This document shows positions 18,519 through 27,046 of a DNA stretch of 64,000 nucleotides, piece after piece. The position numbers and the translations under genes were made by a program. The notes beneath the pieces were generated by a model. It searched no databases and was not told the DNA's origin. It saw nothing but the letters and a program-made list of their open reading frames with translations. The DNA is taken from the NCBI GenBank assembly GCA_027080995.1, contig JALWNT010000039.1, forward strand, positions 1 through 64,000, read 5' to 3'. This DNA is from Campylobacteraceae bacterium. GTDB taxonomy: Bacteria > Campylobacterota > Campylobacteria > Campylobacterales > Sulfurovaceae. Numbering within the stretch: position 1 is the first letter of the stretch; each line of letters begins with the position of its first letter.

Positions 18519-19118
18519 ATGCAATTTGATTATGGAAAAATTACAGCCTCAGATCGTTATAAATTGATGGCGCAGAGCGTAGTACCTCGCCCCATCGCCT
18601 GGATCGTCACCGAAGATGAAGGTGTGCTCAATCTTGCACCGTTCAGTTATTTTACGCCGCTCTCTTCCGAACCTCCGACGCTGATCGTTTCGGTCGGGCA
18701 TCGCCCCGACGGAACGCCCAAAGATACCTTGGACAATCTCCGCAAAAGAGGTCGTTGTACCCTTTGTCTTGTCTCTCCTGAGTTGCTTGAACCGATGCAT
18801 TACAGCTCGAAGTCGCTGAGTCACGAGGAGAGTGAAGCGGAACGCTTCCGGATTCCGATGATTGAAGTTTTTGAGAATTATCCTCCGATGGTCGAAGGGG
18901 CGCCCAGTGCTTTCGCCTGTACGCTTTTGCAGGAGGTCGATCTCTCCGGCAGTTTGACCCGTCCTCTGATTTTGAAAATAGAACGGCAGTATCTCGACGA
19001 TCGATGCATCACTGATGCTGAACATCTCCGTCTCGACTGTGCACTTCTCTCACGGGTTGGGGCATCCTATGCGCGACTCGGGACAGTGATTGACGCTCCG
19101 GATTTTCCTAATCTTTGA
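18519..19118 (+). CDS. Flavin reductase-like domain protein
   Basis: A 199-residue member of the flavin reductase-like (DIM6/NTAB, FMN-binding split barrel) family: SVVPRPIAWIVTEDEG near residue 21 and LAPFSYFTPLSSEPPTLIVSVG are the typical FMN-contacting segments, followed by KDTLDNLRKRGRCTLCLVS. Such proteins bind FMN and reduce flavin or act in small redox systems. ATG follows AAGAGGAGGGAG. The next gene (GGDEF-EAL) starts 20 nt downstream, suggesting a shared transcript, though no functional link is evident. Confidence 0.85.
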   Translation: MQFDYGKITASDRYKLMAQSVVPRPIAWIVTEDEGVLNLAPFSYFTPLSSEPPTLIVSVGHRPDGTPKDTLDNLRKRGRCTLCLVSPELLEPMHYSSKSLSHEESEAERFRIPMIEVFENYPPMVEGAPSAFACTLLQEVDLSGSLTRPLILKIERQYLDDRCITDAEHLRLDCALLSRVGASYARLGTVIDAPDFPNL

Positions 19119-19138
19119 GTGACGGTGGGAACGTAGTT

Positions 19139-21526
19139 ATGAAGTGGAAGAGAATAAAGCAAAAGATAGGAGAACTCTTTTCCTGTAGCGAAGAGCAAAG
19201 GAATGCTCAGGATCCTTTCATCGTAGAGATGCTGTTTCGGCAGTCGGTAGGTACGCTGCGTTTTTTGTTGTTGGCTTCCTTGGTTGTAGCCATTGTCCTA
19301 TTCGTCGAGAGTGATATACCGACTTACATTATCGTCGGATGGATGGGGATTCTTTTCCTGGTGGTCCTTTCCCGCATTCGGTTGCAAAAGAATTTTTTCA
19401 AGACCGTCGTAGATCGTGGAAAAGATCTGGAATGGATCGAAGCACAGTATCGTCGGTTTTTCGTTCTGGCACTTTTGACCGCCATTTTCGCAGGAGTGTC
19501 TATTCCTCTCTTTATTCCGTACCTGCATAGTTCCTATTACGTTTTCGGGCTATTCGTTTTTGTCGTGGGTATTGCTGCCGGTGCGATAGCATCGCTTTTT
19601 CCTTCGCCGGCACTTGCGACACTCTATACATTTTTTCTCACGTTCCCTCTGGTCATTTTTCTCCTGGAGAAAAAAGAGATTGGAGCAACGGTCGATGCTT
19701 TGGGCATTCTCCTCCTGATCGTCATGCTAACATTTATCGCTCAAACGACGAGAAAATTCATGCAGCGTACCCGTGCTCAAAAACGGACGATTGACAGGAA
19801 GGAGGAGGAACTTCGAGCTCTTTTCGAACAGACCCCGATCCCTGTGTTCTATTTTGATCGCCATCTTCATATCAAAAAGTTCAATCAGGCGTTCAAAGAG
19901 TTTTTCGGTGATCCTGCAGATTTTGAATTGAGAGATTTCGATATCCACAAGATCCAGGACAAGAAAATGGTTGCGCTTTTGGAGTCGGTGATCGAACAGG
20001 GAGAGGAGATCGAATACGACGGTCCCTATCATAGCAGCTATCAAAATCAGGAGTTTCGAGTTCTTGCAAAAATTGTCCCTCTTTATAATGATGAGAAGCA
20101 AATCATAGGAGGAATCGCCAGTTTCCTGGATAAAACGTTGGAGATTGAAAGCATCAAATACTTGGAAAAACTCGCTGCGCATGATCCTTTAACAGAACTT
20201 GGCAATCGTCGAAGTCTGATTCAGTCTCTTCGTCAATTGGTCTCCACCACGGGGAAAGAGGCGAAATTCTCACTTCTTTATTATATGGATCTCAATCAAT
20301 TCAAGCCGATAAACGATACCCTTGGGCACAATTTCGGCGACCGTGTTTTGCAGGAAGTCTCAAAACTCCTTCGCTCCATGGCTCCGGAGGAGGGGAACGT
20401 TTTTCGCTACGGCGGTGATGAATTTGTTATTCTTTATCCCCACTGTTGTCAAACAGAGGAAGATGCTCGGAAAATGGGAGTTTCCTTTGCAAGAGAGATC
20501 AACCGTCGGCTCCGGCATGAGATTTTTGTGGATCAATATCATTTGAGTATGCATGCAAGCATCGGCATCATCGTTATTACAGACGAAATGAAAGAACCTG
20601 ATGAAATTATCCGTCATGCCGACATAGCTATGTATCAGGCAAAGACTCACAAATCTGATTATACGTTCTATAATTTTGATATGGATCGACGGAGGAAAAA
20701 ATCGTTTTTTCTTCGACAGAGTCTCAGTTCTCCGCAATTGACGGAACAGTTGGAACTCTATTATCAGCCGATTTATGCGATGGAGTGCCACCAACTGATC
20801 GGTGCCGAAGCTCTGGTGCGCTGGAAGCATCCGGAATTGGGAAGATTGATGCCCAAAGAGTTTATTTCACTCGCAGTGGAGTGTGGAGAGATCGGCCGTA
20901 TCGGTGATTGGGTGCGTGAACAAGTCTGTCGAATCCTTGAACGTACCAAATCAAAAGCAGATTTGATTCGTTTCATCTCTATCAATGTCGATGCTCATGA
21001 ATTGGGAAACAAAAATTTTACCCGACGCTTACAGCAACAGATCATACATCATGGTATTGATCCTTCGCGTATTGTGCTGGAAATCACTGAAAATTCACTT
21101 GTTGACAATTTCAACCTTCTACAAAGCAATATCTCTCTCTTGAAAGAGATGGGTATTCGCTGGGCAATTGATGATTTCGGAGTGGGGTACTCGTCTCTTT
21201 CATATCTGCAACGCCTCTCTTTTTCTATCCTAAAAATAGATCGGAGTTTCATCGCTTCACTTCTCGACGATCCGCATACAGCTTTCCTTGTAGCTCATAT
21301 CGGACAGATAGCGACACATCTGGGATACAAAATTATCGCGGAAGGGATCGAAACTGAAGCCCAGTTAAGGAAGCTTCTAGAGATCTATCCAGAGATCATG
21401 TGTCAGGGGTTTTTCTTTGAAAAGCCGATGGATGAGAGCCATTTCCTTGAATTGCTTGAAAGGGAGCGTCAGGGCATAAAGGATCGAAATAGATTTCGAT
21501 CGGATTCGGAAAAAACGAGCATATGA
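19139..21526 (+). CDS. Membrane GGDEF-EAL protein with PAS domain
   Basis: A 795-residue c-di-GMP turnover protein. The first ~205 residues hold about six membrane helices, followed by a PAS domain (LFEQTPIPVFYFDRHLHIKK, about 220-335), a GGDEF domain with intact RYGGDEFVILY, and an EAL domain with intact GAEALVRWKHP, EITENSLV and IDDFGVGYSSL. All key catalytic residues are visible, so it could act as cyclase, phosphodiesterase or both. ATG at 19139 is preferred; a TTG eight codons upstream is possible. It overlaps the next gene by ATGA. A GEMM-like riboswitch at 59121 is a plausible downstream target of its signal. Confidence 0.93.
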   Translation: MKWKRIKQKIGELFSCSEEQRNAQDPFIVEMLFRQSVGTLRFLLLASLVVAIVLFVESDIPTYIIVGWMGILFLVVLSRIRLQKNFFKTVVDRGKDLEWIEAQYRRFFVLALLTAIFAGVSIPLFIPYLHSSYYVFGLFVFVVGIAAGAIASLFPSPALATLYTFFLTFPLVIFLLEKKEIGATVDALGILLLIVMLTFIAQTTRKFMQRTRAQKRTIDRKEEELRALFEQTPIPVFYFDRHLHIKKFNQAFKEFFGDPADFELRDFDIHKIQDKKMVALLESVIEQGEEIEYDGPYHSSYQNQEFRVLAKIVPLYNDEKQIIGGIASFLDKTLEIESIKYLEKLAAHDPLTELGNRRSLIQSLRQLVSTTGKEAKFSLLYYMDLNQFKPINDTLGHNFGDRVLQEVSKLLRSMAPEEGNVFRYGGDEFVILYPHCCQTEEDARKMGVSFAREINRRLRHEIFVDQYHLSMHASIGIIVITDEMKEPDEIIRHADIAMYQAKTHKSDYTFYNFDMDRRRKKSFFLRQSLSSPQLTEQLELYYQPIYAMECHQLIGAEALVRWKHPELGRLMPKEFISLAVECGEIGRIGDWVREQVCRILERTKSKADLIRFISINVDAHELGNKNFTRRLQQQIIHHGIDPSRIVLEITENSLVDNFNLLQSNISLLKEMGIRWAIDDFGVGYSSLSYLQRLSFSILKIDRSFIASLLDDPHTAFLVAHIGQIATHLGYKIIAEGIETEAQLRKLLEIYPEIMCQGFFFEKPMDESHFLELLERERQGIKDRNRFRSDSEKTSI

Positions 21527-22359
21527 AAATTTCGACAAAATCCGCTAGAGGTTCTGTTATTGTTATTACCGGATGTTCCAGCGGGATAGGTCGAGTGACG
21601 GCCGGTTATCTAAAAGAGCGCGGCTGCCGCGTCTATCCGACGGCACGGACCGAGGAAGAGGTCGCCGAGTTGCGCGAAGAGGGCTTCGACAATCCTCTGC
21701 GTCTCGACGTACGCAAGTCCGAAGAGATCGCCAACGTCATCGAAACGGTCCTGGATAAGGAGGGACGCATCGATGTCTGGTTCAACAACGCCGGCTACGG
21801 CCAGATGGGAGCTGTGGAGGATTTGCCTACCAAGATGCTTCGGGAACAGTTCGAGACCAATGTCTTGGGCCTGCACGAGTGTACCCGGCAAATTTTGCCG
21901 GTGATGCGTCGTCAAGGCAGCGGTAAGATCATCCAGCATAGCTCAGTTCTGGGGTTGATCGCCTTGCCGATGCGGGGTGCCTACAATGCCAGTAAATACG
22001 CGATCGAAGGGCTCACCGACACACTGCGGCTGGAGCTGGCGGGCAGCGGGATCTATGTCTCACTGCTCAATACCGGCCCCGTCATAAGCCGCTTCCGTGC
22101 CAACGCCCTCGCGACACTGGACAAAATCGACATCGAGCACTCCCGCTGGAGGGAGACCTACCGTGCAGCTTTGGCGGGCAATGCAAAAAAGGTCCCTTTC
22201 AACCTTCCCCCCGAGGCCGTGGCGGAAGTGGTGCATCGCATCGTCCTCGCCGAACGTCCCGCCCCGCGCTACTACATCACCAAAGCGACTTGGATGCTCG
22301 GCATCGCCAAGAGGCTTTTGAGTACACGCTTGCTCGATCGACTGCTGTTGAAGGTATAA
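21523..22359 (+). CDS. Short-chain dehydrogenase/reductase
   Basis: A 278-residue classical SDR. It has the cofactor motif TGCSSGIGRVTAGYL near residue 17, NNAGYGQMG, catalytic Ser in HSSVLGL and YNASK (Y-x3-K). The C-terminal extension (YYITKATWMLGIAKRLLSTRLLDRLLLKV) is amphipathic and suggests peripheral membrane attachment, as in SDRs acting on lipids or retinol-like substrates. It starts within the stop of the GGDEF-EAL gene. Substrate unknown. Confidence 0.85.
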   Translation: MKISTKSARGSVIVITGCSSGIGRVTAGYLKERGCRVYPTARTEEEVAELREEGFDNPLRLDVRKSEEIANVIETVLDKEGRIDVWFNNAGYGQMGAVEDLPTKMLREQFETNVLGLHECTRQILPVMRRQGSGKIIQHSSVLGLIALPMRGAYNASKYAIEGLTDTLRLELAGSGIYVSLLNTGPVISRFRANALATLDKIDIEHSRWRETYRAALAGNAKKVPFNLPPEAVAEVVHRIVLAERPAPRYYITKATWMLGIAKRLLSTRLLDRLLLKV

Positions 22360-22431
22360 TAAATTAGTAGTATTAAGTGCTATGTGCTAAGTGTAAAGAA
22401 GAAAATTATTAAGTGAGAGGGAGAAGTTGGA

Positions 22432-22965
22432 ATGGACAAGATAAATATCGGAGTCGTGACGACGAGCGATCGGGCCAGCCAGGGGATTTACGAGGACGAA
22501 TCGGGAGTCGCCATCATCGAGACGATGAAAGAGTATCTAAAGAATGAGTTGGAGTTTCACTATCGCTGTATTCCCGATGAACGGCACATCATTGAAGAGG
22601 CGCTGCTGGATCTTTCCCGGGATAAGAAGTGTGATCTAGTGGTTACCACAGGAGGGACGGGACCGGCACCCCGTGATGTCACCGTGGATGCGACCCTCAC
22701 GGTCTGCGATAAGATTCTTCCCGGTTTTGGTGAACAAATGCGGGCGGTGAGCCTCCAATACGTTCCCACGGCGATCCTCTCTCGCCAGACCGCGGGGATC
22801 TGCTGCAATACCCTGATCATCAATCTGCCGGGCAAGCCCAAATCGATCCGGGAGTGCCTCGATGCGGTCTTTCCGGCAGTTCCCTATTGCCTCGACCTGA
22901 TCGGAGCCGGATATATGGAAGTCAATGAAGAGGTGATCAAGGCTTTTCGGCCGAAAACAAAGTGA
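22432..22965 (+). CDS. mogA: Molybdopterin adenylyltransferase MogA
   Basis: MogA adenylates molybdopterin before molybdenum insertion, in molybdenum cofactor synthesis needed for nitrate reductase and formate dehydrogenase. The 177-residue product shows VVTTSDRASQGIYEDESG at the N-terminus and the substrate-binding TTGGTGPAPRDVT near residue 77, plus a C-terminal INLPGKPKSIRECLDAV. ATG follows GAGGGAGAAG. The gap upstream holds low-complexity near-repeats (TAAGTGCTATGTGCTAAGTG). No other moa/moe gene is nearby. Confidence 0.93.
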   Translation: MDKINIGVVTTSDRASQGIYEDESGVAIIETMKEYLKNELEFHYRCIPDERHIIEEALLDLSRDKKCDLVVTTGGTGPAPRDVTVDATLTVCDKILPGFGEQMRAVSLQYVPTAILSRQTAGICCNTLIINLPGKPKSIRECLDAVFPAVPYCLDLIGAGYMEVNEEVIKAFRPKTK

Positions 22966-23026
22966 TGAATGATTAATGATGAATGGTGAATGATTTTGGT
23001 TGGGATTTATTAGAAGGAGTAACGGC

Positions 23027-23239
23027 GTGGAAATTGAGTTTATCGAGGAGAAGTTCAACGAGATATTCCGGGAGCTGGAGAAGGAGGTGATGGAGATCCT
23101 CGAAGATCAGAGCCTGGATAAGAAAAACACCAATCTGCGGATGAAGCCCCTGAGCTCTACCAAACAGATTTTGGGGAATGCGCTGGAGAGTATCCGGATG
23201 GTTCATCGGTTGGATCAGGAAGCGCAGGACAAGAGCTAA
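23027..23239 (+). CDS. Small conserved helical protein
   Basis: A 70-residue acidic helical protein that I do not recognise (EIEFIEEKFNEIFRELEKE.., LRMKPLSSTKQILGNALES). It is likely to form a coiled coil and lacks a signal peptide. GTG at 23027 follows AGAAGGAG; the earlier in-frame ATG lies before that site. Its stop is immediately followed by the DUF389 start (TAAATG), so the two are coupled, suggesting that it is a partner of that membrane protein. Confidence 0.6.
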   Translation: MEIEFIEEKFNEIFRELEKEVMEILEDQSLDKKNTNLRMKPLSSTKQILGNALESIRMVHRLDQEAQDKS

Positions 23240-25162
23240 ATGTCTCGAAGCGTTGAAGAGAAAGAGGAGCAAAGCGGCGCTCTTTACTTTGTCTATGAAG
23301 GGGCGCGCGAGGAGCTGCCCGAGGCGTTGCTGCAGGAGATCGAGGCACAGAAATTGGAGTGGCTCGATGCCGGGGAGTTTTTCGAAAGCTCTTTTGAGTC
23401 CAAAGATCGCATCATCGCCCACGGCTCTCTTCTCTTTTTGAAAAAAGTCCTGCGCAAAGCGGAAGCGGAAAGCTTCAGCCTGGCGATTTTGCCCACACCC
23501 AAGCAGCCAAAGCTGGCCCGGCTTTTGGGGCTAAGCGGTGTGGAGGGCTCTCTCCTGGCCTTTTTGGGGAGCGTCGAGCCCCAGCCTCTCGATCTGCTCT
23601 ATGCCGAAGAGGAGCCGGTCTTTTTCAGTGCGCTGGTGGGTGAGGCGCCGCCGCTGGGTCTGCAGAATATGGCGCTCAACGAAGATCTGGAGCGCGGCAG
23701 TCGTCTGGGGCTCTTCTTTCGTGCCTTCTGGAGCTTGCGGGGGTTGCGCCGCGTTCTGGCCGAGGTGACGACCGCCAAAGGACAGACCCTCAAAACCGCC
23801 ATCACCGGAGCGCTCATCTTCAACCGCGAGGCCAACAGCTTCGCCGCCAATCTTCTGCAGGAGTCGAGCTACAACGACGGGCAGCTGCGGGCTCTGCTGA
23901 TCTCTCCGCTTTCCGTGGTCTCCTATCTGCACCATCTGACGGTCTCCATCTACGCCCGTTTCCGTCAGCCCTCTCTGCCCGATTCGGTGGGTCTGATCAA
24001 GAGCGAATCGCTGACGATCGAGTGTGATCCGCCCCTGAAAATTTCCGTCGACGGGGTGGAGCGGGGAGAGACACCGATGAGCTTCCGGGTCCATCCCAAA
24101 GCGATACGCTTCTGCGCCTCCGAGAGCTTCTGGGAGCGCAACCACCCCACCCAAAGTGACAAAGAGACGCTCAGAGTCGATCACCTCCCCAAAGAGGACG
24201 AGGCCAAAGAGGTGATCCGCAAACACTTGCCGATTTTGACCCATGCCAGCGAAGAGGAGTACAAAGAGCTCTTTACCACGCTTAGGGCCGACGGAAAGCT
24301 GAGCAGTACCTTTGTGATCCTGATGATCCTCAGCACTCTGCTGGCAACGGTGGGGCTTTTCCTCAACAGTGCCTCGGTGGTCATCGGCGCGATGCTCCTG
24401 GCACCGCTGATGCAGCCCATCGTCACCTTCTCCATGGGGCTGCTGCGCTGGGACGGCTCGCTGGCCTACGGAGCGCTGCGGACGGTGAGTGTGGGGGTGG
24501 TGTTGGTGCTGCTCAGCGCCCTGATTCTGGCGGCACTTCTGCCTTTTAGGGAGCTGACCGCCGAAATGGCGGGACGGCTCCATCCCAGCCTCTTGGATCT
24601 GTTGGTGGCGGTGGTCTCCGGTATCGCCGCGGCCTACGCCAAAAACAATCCGAAAATCAGCGGCTCTCTCGTCGGTGTGGCCATCGCCGTGGCCCTGGTG
24701 CCGCCCCTCTCTACGGCGGGGATCGGACTGGGCTGGGGAGATTGGATGATGTTTTATCACGCCTTTCTCCTCTTTTTGACCAACTTCGCCGGGATCGTCT
24801 TCGCTGCGGCGTTGATGTTTATGCTTTTGGGGTTTTCGCCCCTGCATCGGGCCCAAAAGGGACTGATCTACGGAGTCATGATGGTATTGATCGTGGCGAT
24901 TCCTCTGACACTGACCTTTCGCCAAATGGTCCGTGATGCCGATCTGCTTCAACGTCTGGAACGCCAAGAGTTTCGGGTGGAAGGCACTCGCGTCGCCTTG
25001 AACAACATGCTTTTGCACCACGACAAAATCGACCGTCTTTTATGCGACTTGCTGGTCTCCCGCCCTCTGACGACCTCGGCGCTCAAACGGCTCAAAGATC
25101 GGATCGAGCGCATCGCCGGCGAGCCGCTGGAAATGGAGTGCTCCCAACGGATTCGTTTTTAG
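23240..25162 (+). CDS. DUF389 (TIGR00341-type) membrane protein with lipid-kinase-like N-terminal region
   Basis: A 640-residue protein. The C-terminal half (about 350-560) is a DUF389 membrane domain with about six helices and the family motifs SVVIGAMLLAPLMQPIV and SLVGVAIAVALVPPLSTAGI. The N-terminal ~330 residues are soluble; ITGALIFNREANSFAANLL, YNDGQLRALLISPLSV and SLTIECDPPLKISVDGVE resemble the diacylglycerol-kinase/sphingosine-kinase catalytic fold, especially its C-terminal beta sandwich, although I see no intact GGDGT nucleotide loop. The final ~70 residues are soluble. Function is unknown; a degenerate lipid-kinase module fused to a channel-like domain is my reading. Confidence 0.78.
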   Translation: MSRSVEEKEEQSGALYFVYEGAREELPEALLQEIEAQKLEWLDAGEFFESSFESKDRIIAHGSLLFLKKVLRKAEAESFSLAILPTPKQPKLARLLGLSGVEGSLLAFLGSVEPQPLDLLYAEEEPVFFSALVGEAPPLGLQNMALNEDLERGSRLGLFFRAFWSLRGLRRVLAEVTTAKGQTLKTAITGALIFNREANSFAANLLQESSYNDGQLRALLISPLSVVSYLHHLTVSIYARFRQPSLPDSVGLIKSESLTIECDPPLKISVDGVERGETPMSFRVHPKAIRFCASESFWERNHPTQSDKETLRVDHLPKEDEAKEVIRKHLPILTHASEEEYKELFTTLRADGKLSSTFVILMILSTLLATVGLFLNSASVVIGAMLLAPLMQPIVTFSMGLLRWDGSLAYGALRTVSVGVVLVLLSALILAALLPFRELTAEMAGRLHPSLLDLLVAVVSGIAAAYAKNNPKISGSLVGVAIAVALVPPLSTAGIGLGWGDWMMFYHAFLLFLTNFAGIVFAAALMFMLLGFSPLHRAQKGLIYGVMMVLIVAIPLTLTFRQMVRDADLLQRLERQEFRVEGTRVALNNMLLHHDKIDRLLCDLLVSRPLTTSALKRLKDRIERIAGEPLEMECSQRIRF

Positions 25163-25226
25163 ATTCTAGAAGATTAAGCTAAACAATACTACACTAATAA
25201 TATAATTATTTTATAAGGAGGATTTT

Positions 25227-25427
25227 ATGAAAAAAATAATTGCAATTAGTGTGGGATGGGTGATAGCAACAGGCGTCTATGCTTCTGTGGGTGGAAAAGT
25301 GGCTAAGAGTGTGGTCAAACATGAGATGAAAGAGAGCGGTAAAAACAAAGTGGAGAAGAAAGTGGACAAAGCGTTAAAAAAAGAGAAAAGGAAGGTTGAA
25401 GCCAAAGCGATTAAAGCCGTTTTCTGA
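25227..25427 (+). CDS. Small exported lysine-rich protein
   Basis: A 66-residue product with a signal peptide (MKKIIAISVGWVIATGVYAS) and a mature part dominated by lysine, glutamate and valine (KVEKKVDKALKKEKRKVEAK). ATG follows the very strong TAAGGAGG, and an AT-rich stretch before it (TAATATAATTATTTTATAAGG) offers a promoter, so it is probably well expressed. It starts an exported-protein cluster with the lipoprotein and amide hydrolase genes. Function unknown. Confidence 0.6.
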   Translation: MKKIIAISVGWVIATGVYASVGGKVAKSVVKHEMKESGKNKVEKKVDKALKKEKRKVEAKAIKAVF

Positions 25428-25446
25428 AGTAAAAAGGTAAAGATTT

Positions 25447-25734
25447 GTGAGAATGAGTAGAGTAATAGCAATTCTTTTCATATCATTGACATTTGGTGCC
25501 TGCAATCAGCAAAAAAAGGAGATTCAAAGTCAACAAAAAGCAGCGAGTACGTCACAGAGTGCGCTTGGGATGGATCGTAATATGCACGGCTGCATCGTAA
25601 GCGCCGGCTATCGTTGGTGCGCATACCTCGAAAAATGTGTCCGTCCCTGGGAGTTGGCCAAAGAGAGAGGCTTCAACCAGGAGAAACAAGCTTTCGAGAA
25701 ATTCTGTCAACCCAAAAAAAAGGAGAAACAATGA
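25447..25734 (+). CDS. Small cysteine-containing lipoprotein
   Basis: A ~95-residue predicted lipoprotein: hydrophobic leader ending in the lipobox LTFGAC (Cys near residue 19), then a polar Gln/Ser linker, then a compact domain with GCIVSAGYRWCAYLEKCVRPWE. I have seen this G-Y-x-W-C...C-x-R-x-W-E pattern in other small proteobacterial lipoproteins but cannot name a function; the three cysteines may form a disulfide. The start is GTG at 25447 or ATG at 25453. It overlaps the amide hydrolase gene by ATGA, so a joint role at the cell envelope is likely. Confidence 0.6.
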   Translation: MRMSRVIAILFISLTFGACNQQKKEIQSQQKAASTSQSALGMDRNMHGCIVSAGYRWCAYLEKCVRPWELAKERGFNQEKQAFEKFCQPKKKEKQ

Positions 25735-26840
25735 ATCTGAAAAAACGAAGCGTCGCCATGGTGGCGGCATTGGCCCTGACTCTGGGCATCACGACGGCGG
25801 ATGCCTGTACCGGTATCCGCCTCAAGGCCAAAGACGGCACGGTCGTCCACGCACGGACCCTGGAGTTCGCCGTGGATCTCAAATCCAACGTCGTGATCAT
25901 CCCCCGCAACTATCAGCGCAGCGGTACCACCCCCGACGGCAAGAAGGGGATGCAGTGGAAGACCAAATACGCCACCATCGGTGCCAACGGCGTGGAACTC
26001 CCCTATATCTTCGACGGACTGAACGAAAAAGGGCTGGCGGTTGGAACCTTCTATTTCCCCGGTACTGCCAAGTATATGCCTTACAGCGACGCCGTAGCTT
26101 CCAAGACCATCGCTCCCTGGGAGTTCGGCTCCTGGGTACTGGAGAATTTCGCCACGGTCGACGAAGTCCGCAAAAACATCGACAAAGTGGTCGTTCCTTC
26201 CGTCGTACTCAAGGCCTGGGGATTTGCTCCTCCGGTACACTATGTCGTCCATGACGCCAGTGGCAAGAGCATCGTCATCGAGTTCGTCAACGGCAAGCCT
26301 GTGATCTACGACAATCCACTGGGGGTTATGGCCAACTCTCCCACTTTCGACTGGCACATGACCAACCTGCGCAACTATATCAACGTTTCACTCAAGCCGG
26401 TCAAAGAGCTCAAACTCGACGGCGTCGTTCTCAAACCCTTTGGAATGGGAGCGGGTATGCACGGAGTTCCCGGTGACTTCACGCCTCCCTCCCGTTTTGT
26501 CCGCGCCGCGCTCTTCAGCCACGCGATCTTCCAGCCCAAGACCGGCAACGATGCCGTTCTGGAAGCTTTCCACATCCTCAACAACTTCGACATTCCCCGC
26601 GGATCGGTCCGGGAAGAGAAGAAAGACGAGCATGGCAACGTGGAGGCAGACTACACCGTCTGGACTAGCGCCAACGACCTCAAGCGCAAGCGCTTCTATT
26701 TCCGCACCTACAATGACTCACGGATCCGTATGGTCGACCTGACCAAATTCGACCTCAACGCCAAAAACATCGTTGTCATCCCCATGGACAGCAAGGAAGA
26801 GATCAAAGAGCTGACGATCAAAGACGCCGTCAAAAAATAA
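25731..26840 (+). CDS. Exported linear-amide C-N hydrolase (choloylglycine hydrolase/penicillin acylase family)
   Basis: A 369-residue Ntn hydrolase of the conjugated-bile-acid-hydrolase/penicillin V acylase family. The signal peptide (MNLKKRSVAMVAALALTLGI.., cut after TTADA) is followed by CTGIRLKAKDGTVVHARTLEF: removal of the leader would expose the catalytic N-terminal Cys. Further family features are ANGVELPYIFDGLNEKGLAVG, the substrate-contacting Asn in NSPTFDWHMTNLRNY and the late Arg/Asn region. Natural substrates in non-gut bacteria may be N-acyl homoserine lactones or other acyl amides. ATG follows AAAGGAG and overlaps the lipoprotein stop. Confidence 0.88.
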   Translation: MNLKKRSVAMVAALALTLGITTADACTGIRLKAKDGTVVHARTLEFAVDLKSNVVIIPRNYQRSGTTPDGKKGMQWKTKYATIGANGVELPYIFDGLNEKGLAVGTFYFPGTAKYMPYSDAVASKTIAPWEFGSWVLENFATVDEVRKNIDKVVVPSVVLKAWGFAPPVHYVVHDASGKSIVIEFVNGKPVIYDNPLGVMANSPTFDWHMTNLRNYINVSLKPVKELKLDGVVLKPFGMGAGMHGVPGDFTPPSRFVRAALFSHAIFQPKTGNDAVLEAFHILNNFDIPRGSVREEKKDEHGNVEADYTVWTSANDLKRKRFYFRTYNDSRIRMVDLTKFDLNAKNIVVIPMDSKEEIKELTIKDAVKK

Positions 26841-26896
26841 AGGATAAACTCCTGTTTGTCGCGGGCTTGTCCCGCAATCCCTTCGAAATTAAGTCT

Positions 26897-27013
26897 TCTG
26901 AAAAATCGAATTGATTCTATACCGTCATCCTGAACTCGATTCAGGATCCACGCTTTCACAGGGATTATGGCCCTGGATTCCGGATCAAGTCCGGAACGAC
27001 GAGGTTTTTCAGA
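26897..27013. repeat. Dispersed inverted-repeat element, copy A
   Basis: About 117 bp bounded by TCTGAAAAA (left) and TTTTTCAGA (right). Inside are two hairpins, CCTGAA-CTCGA-TTCAGG and TTCCGGA-TCAAG-TCCGGAA, and the left half is similar to the reverse complement of the right half (GTCATCC.. versus ..GGAACGAC). Related copies are at 31941, 38123, 43109 and 55976, with a fragment at 56156. No coding capacity. It fills most of the gap between the amide hydrolase and amidohydrolase genes; a small GCGGG/CCCGC hairpin lies just upstream near 26863. Confidence 0.8.
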
Positions 27014-27046
27014 GTGCTTACAAATCCATATCGAAAGTGAGAATAG

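Noticed and set aside
23531-25021. A 496-codon minus-strand frame opposite the DUF389 gene
   Set aside because: Low-complexity His/Gln/Arg-rich product and no start signal; the plus strand encodes a clear membrane protein.
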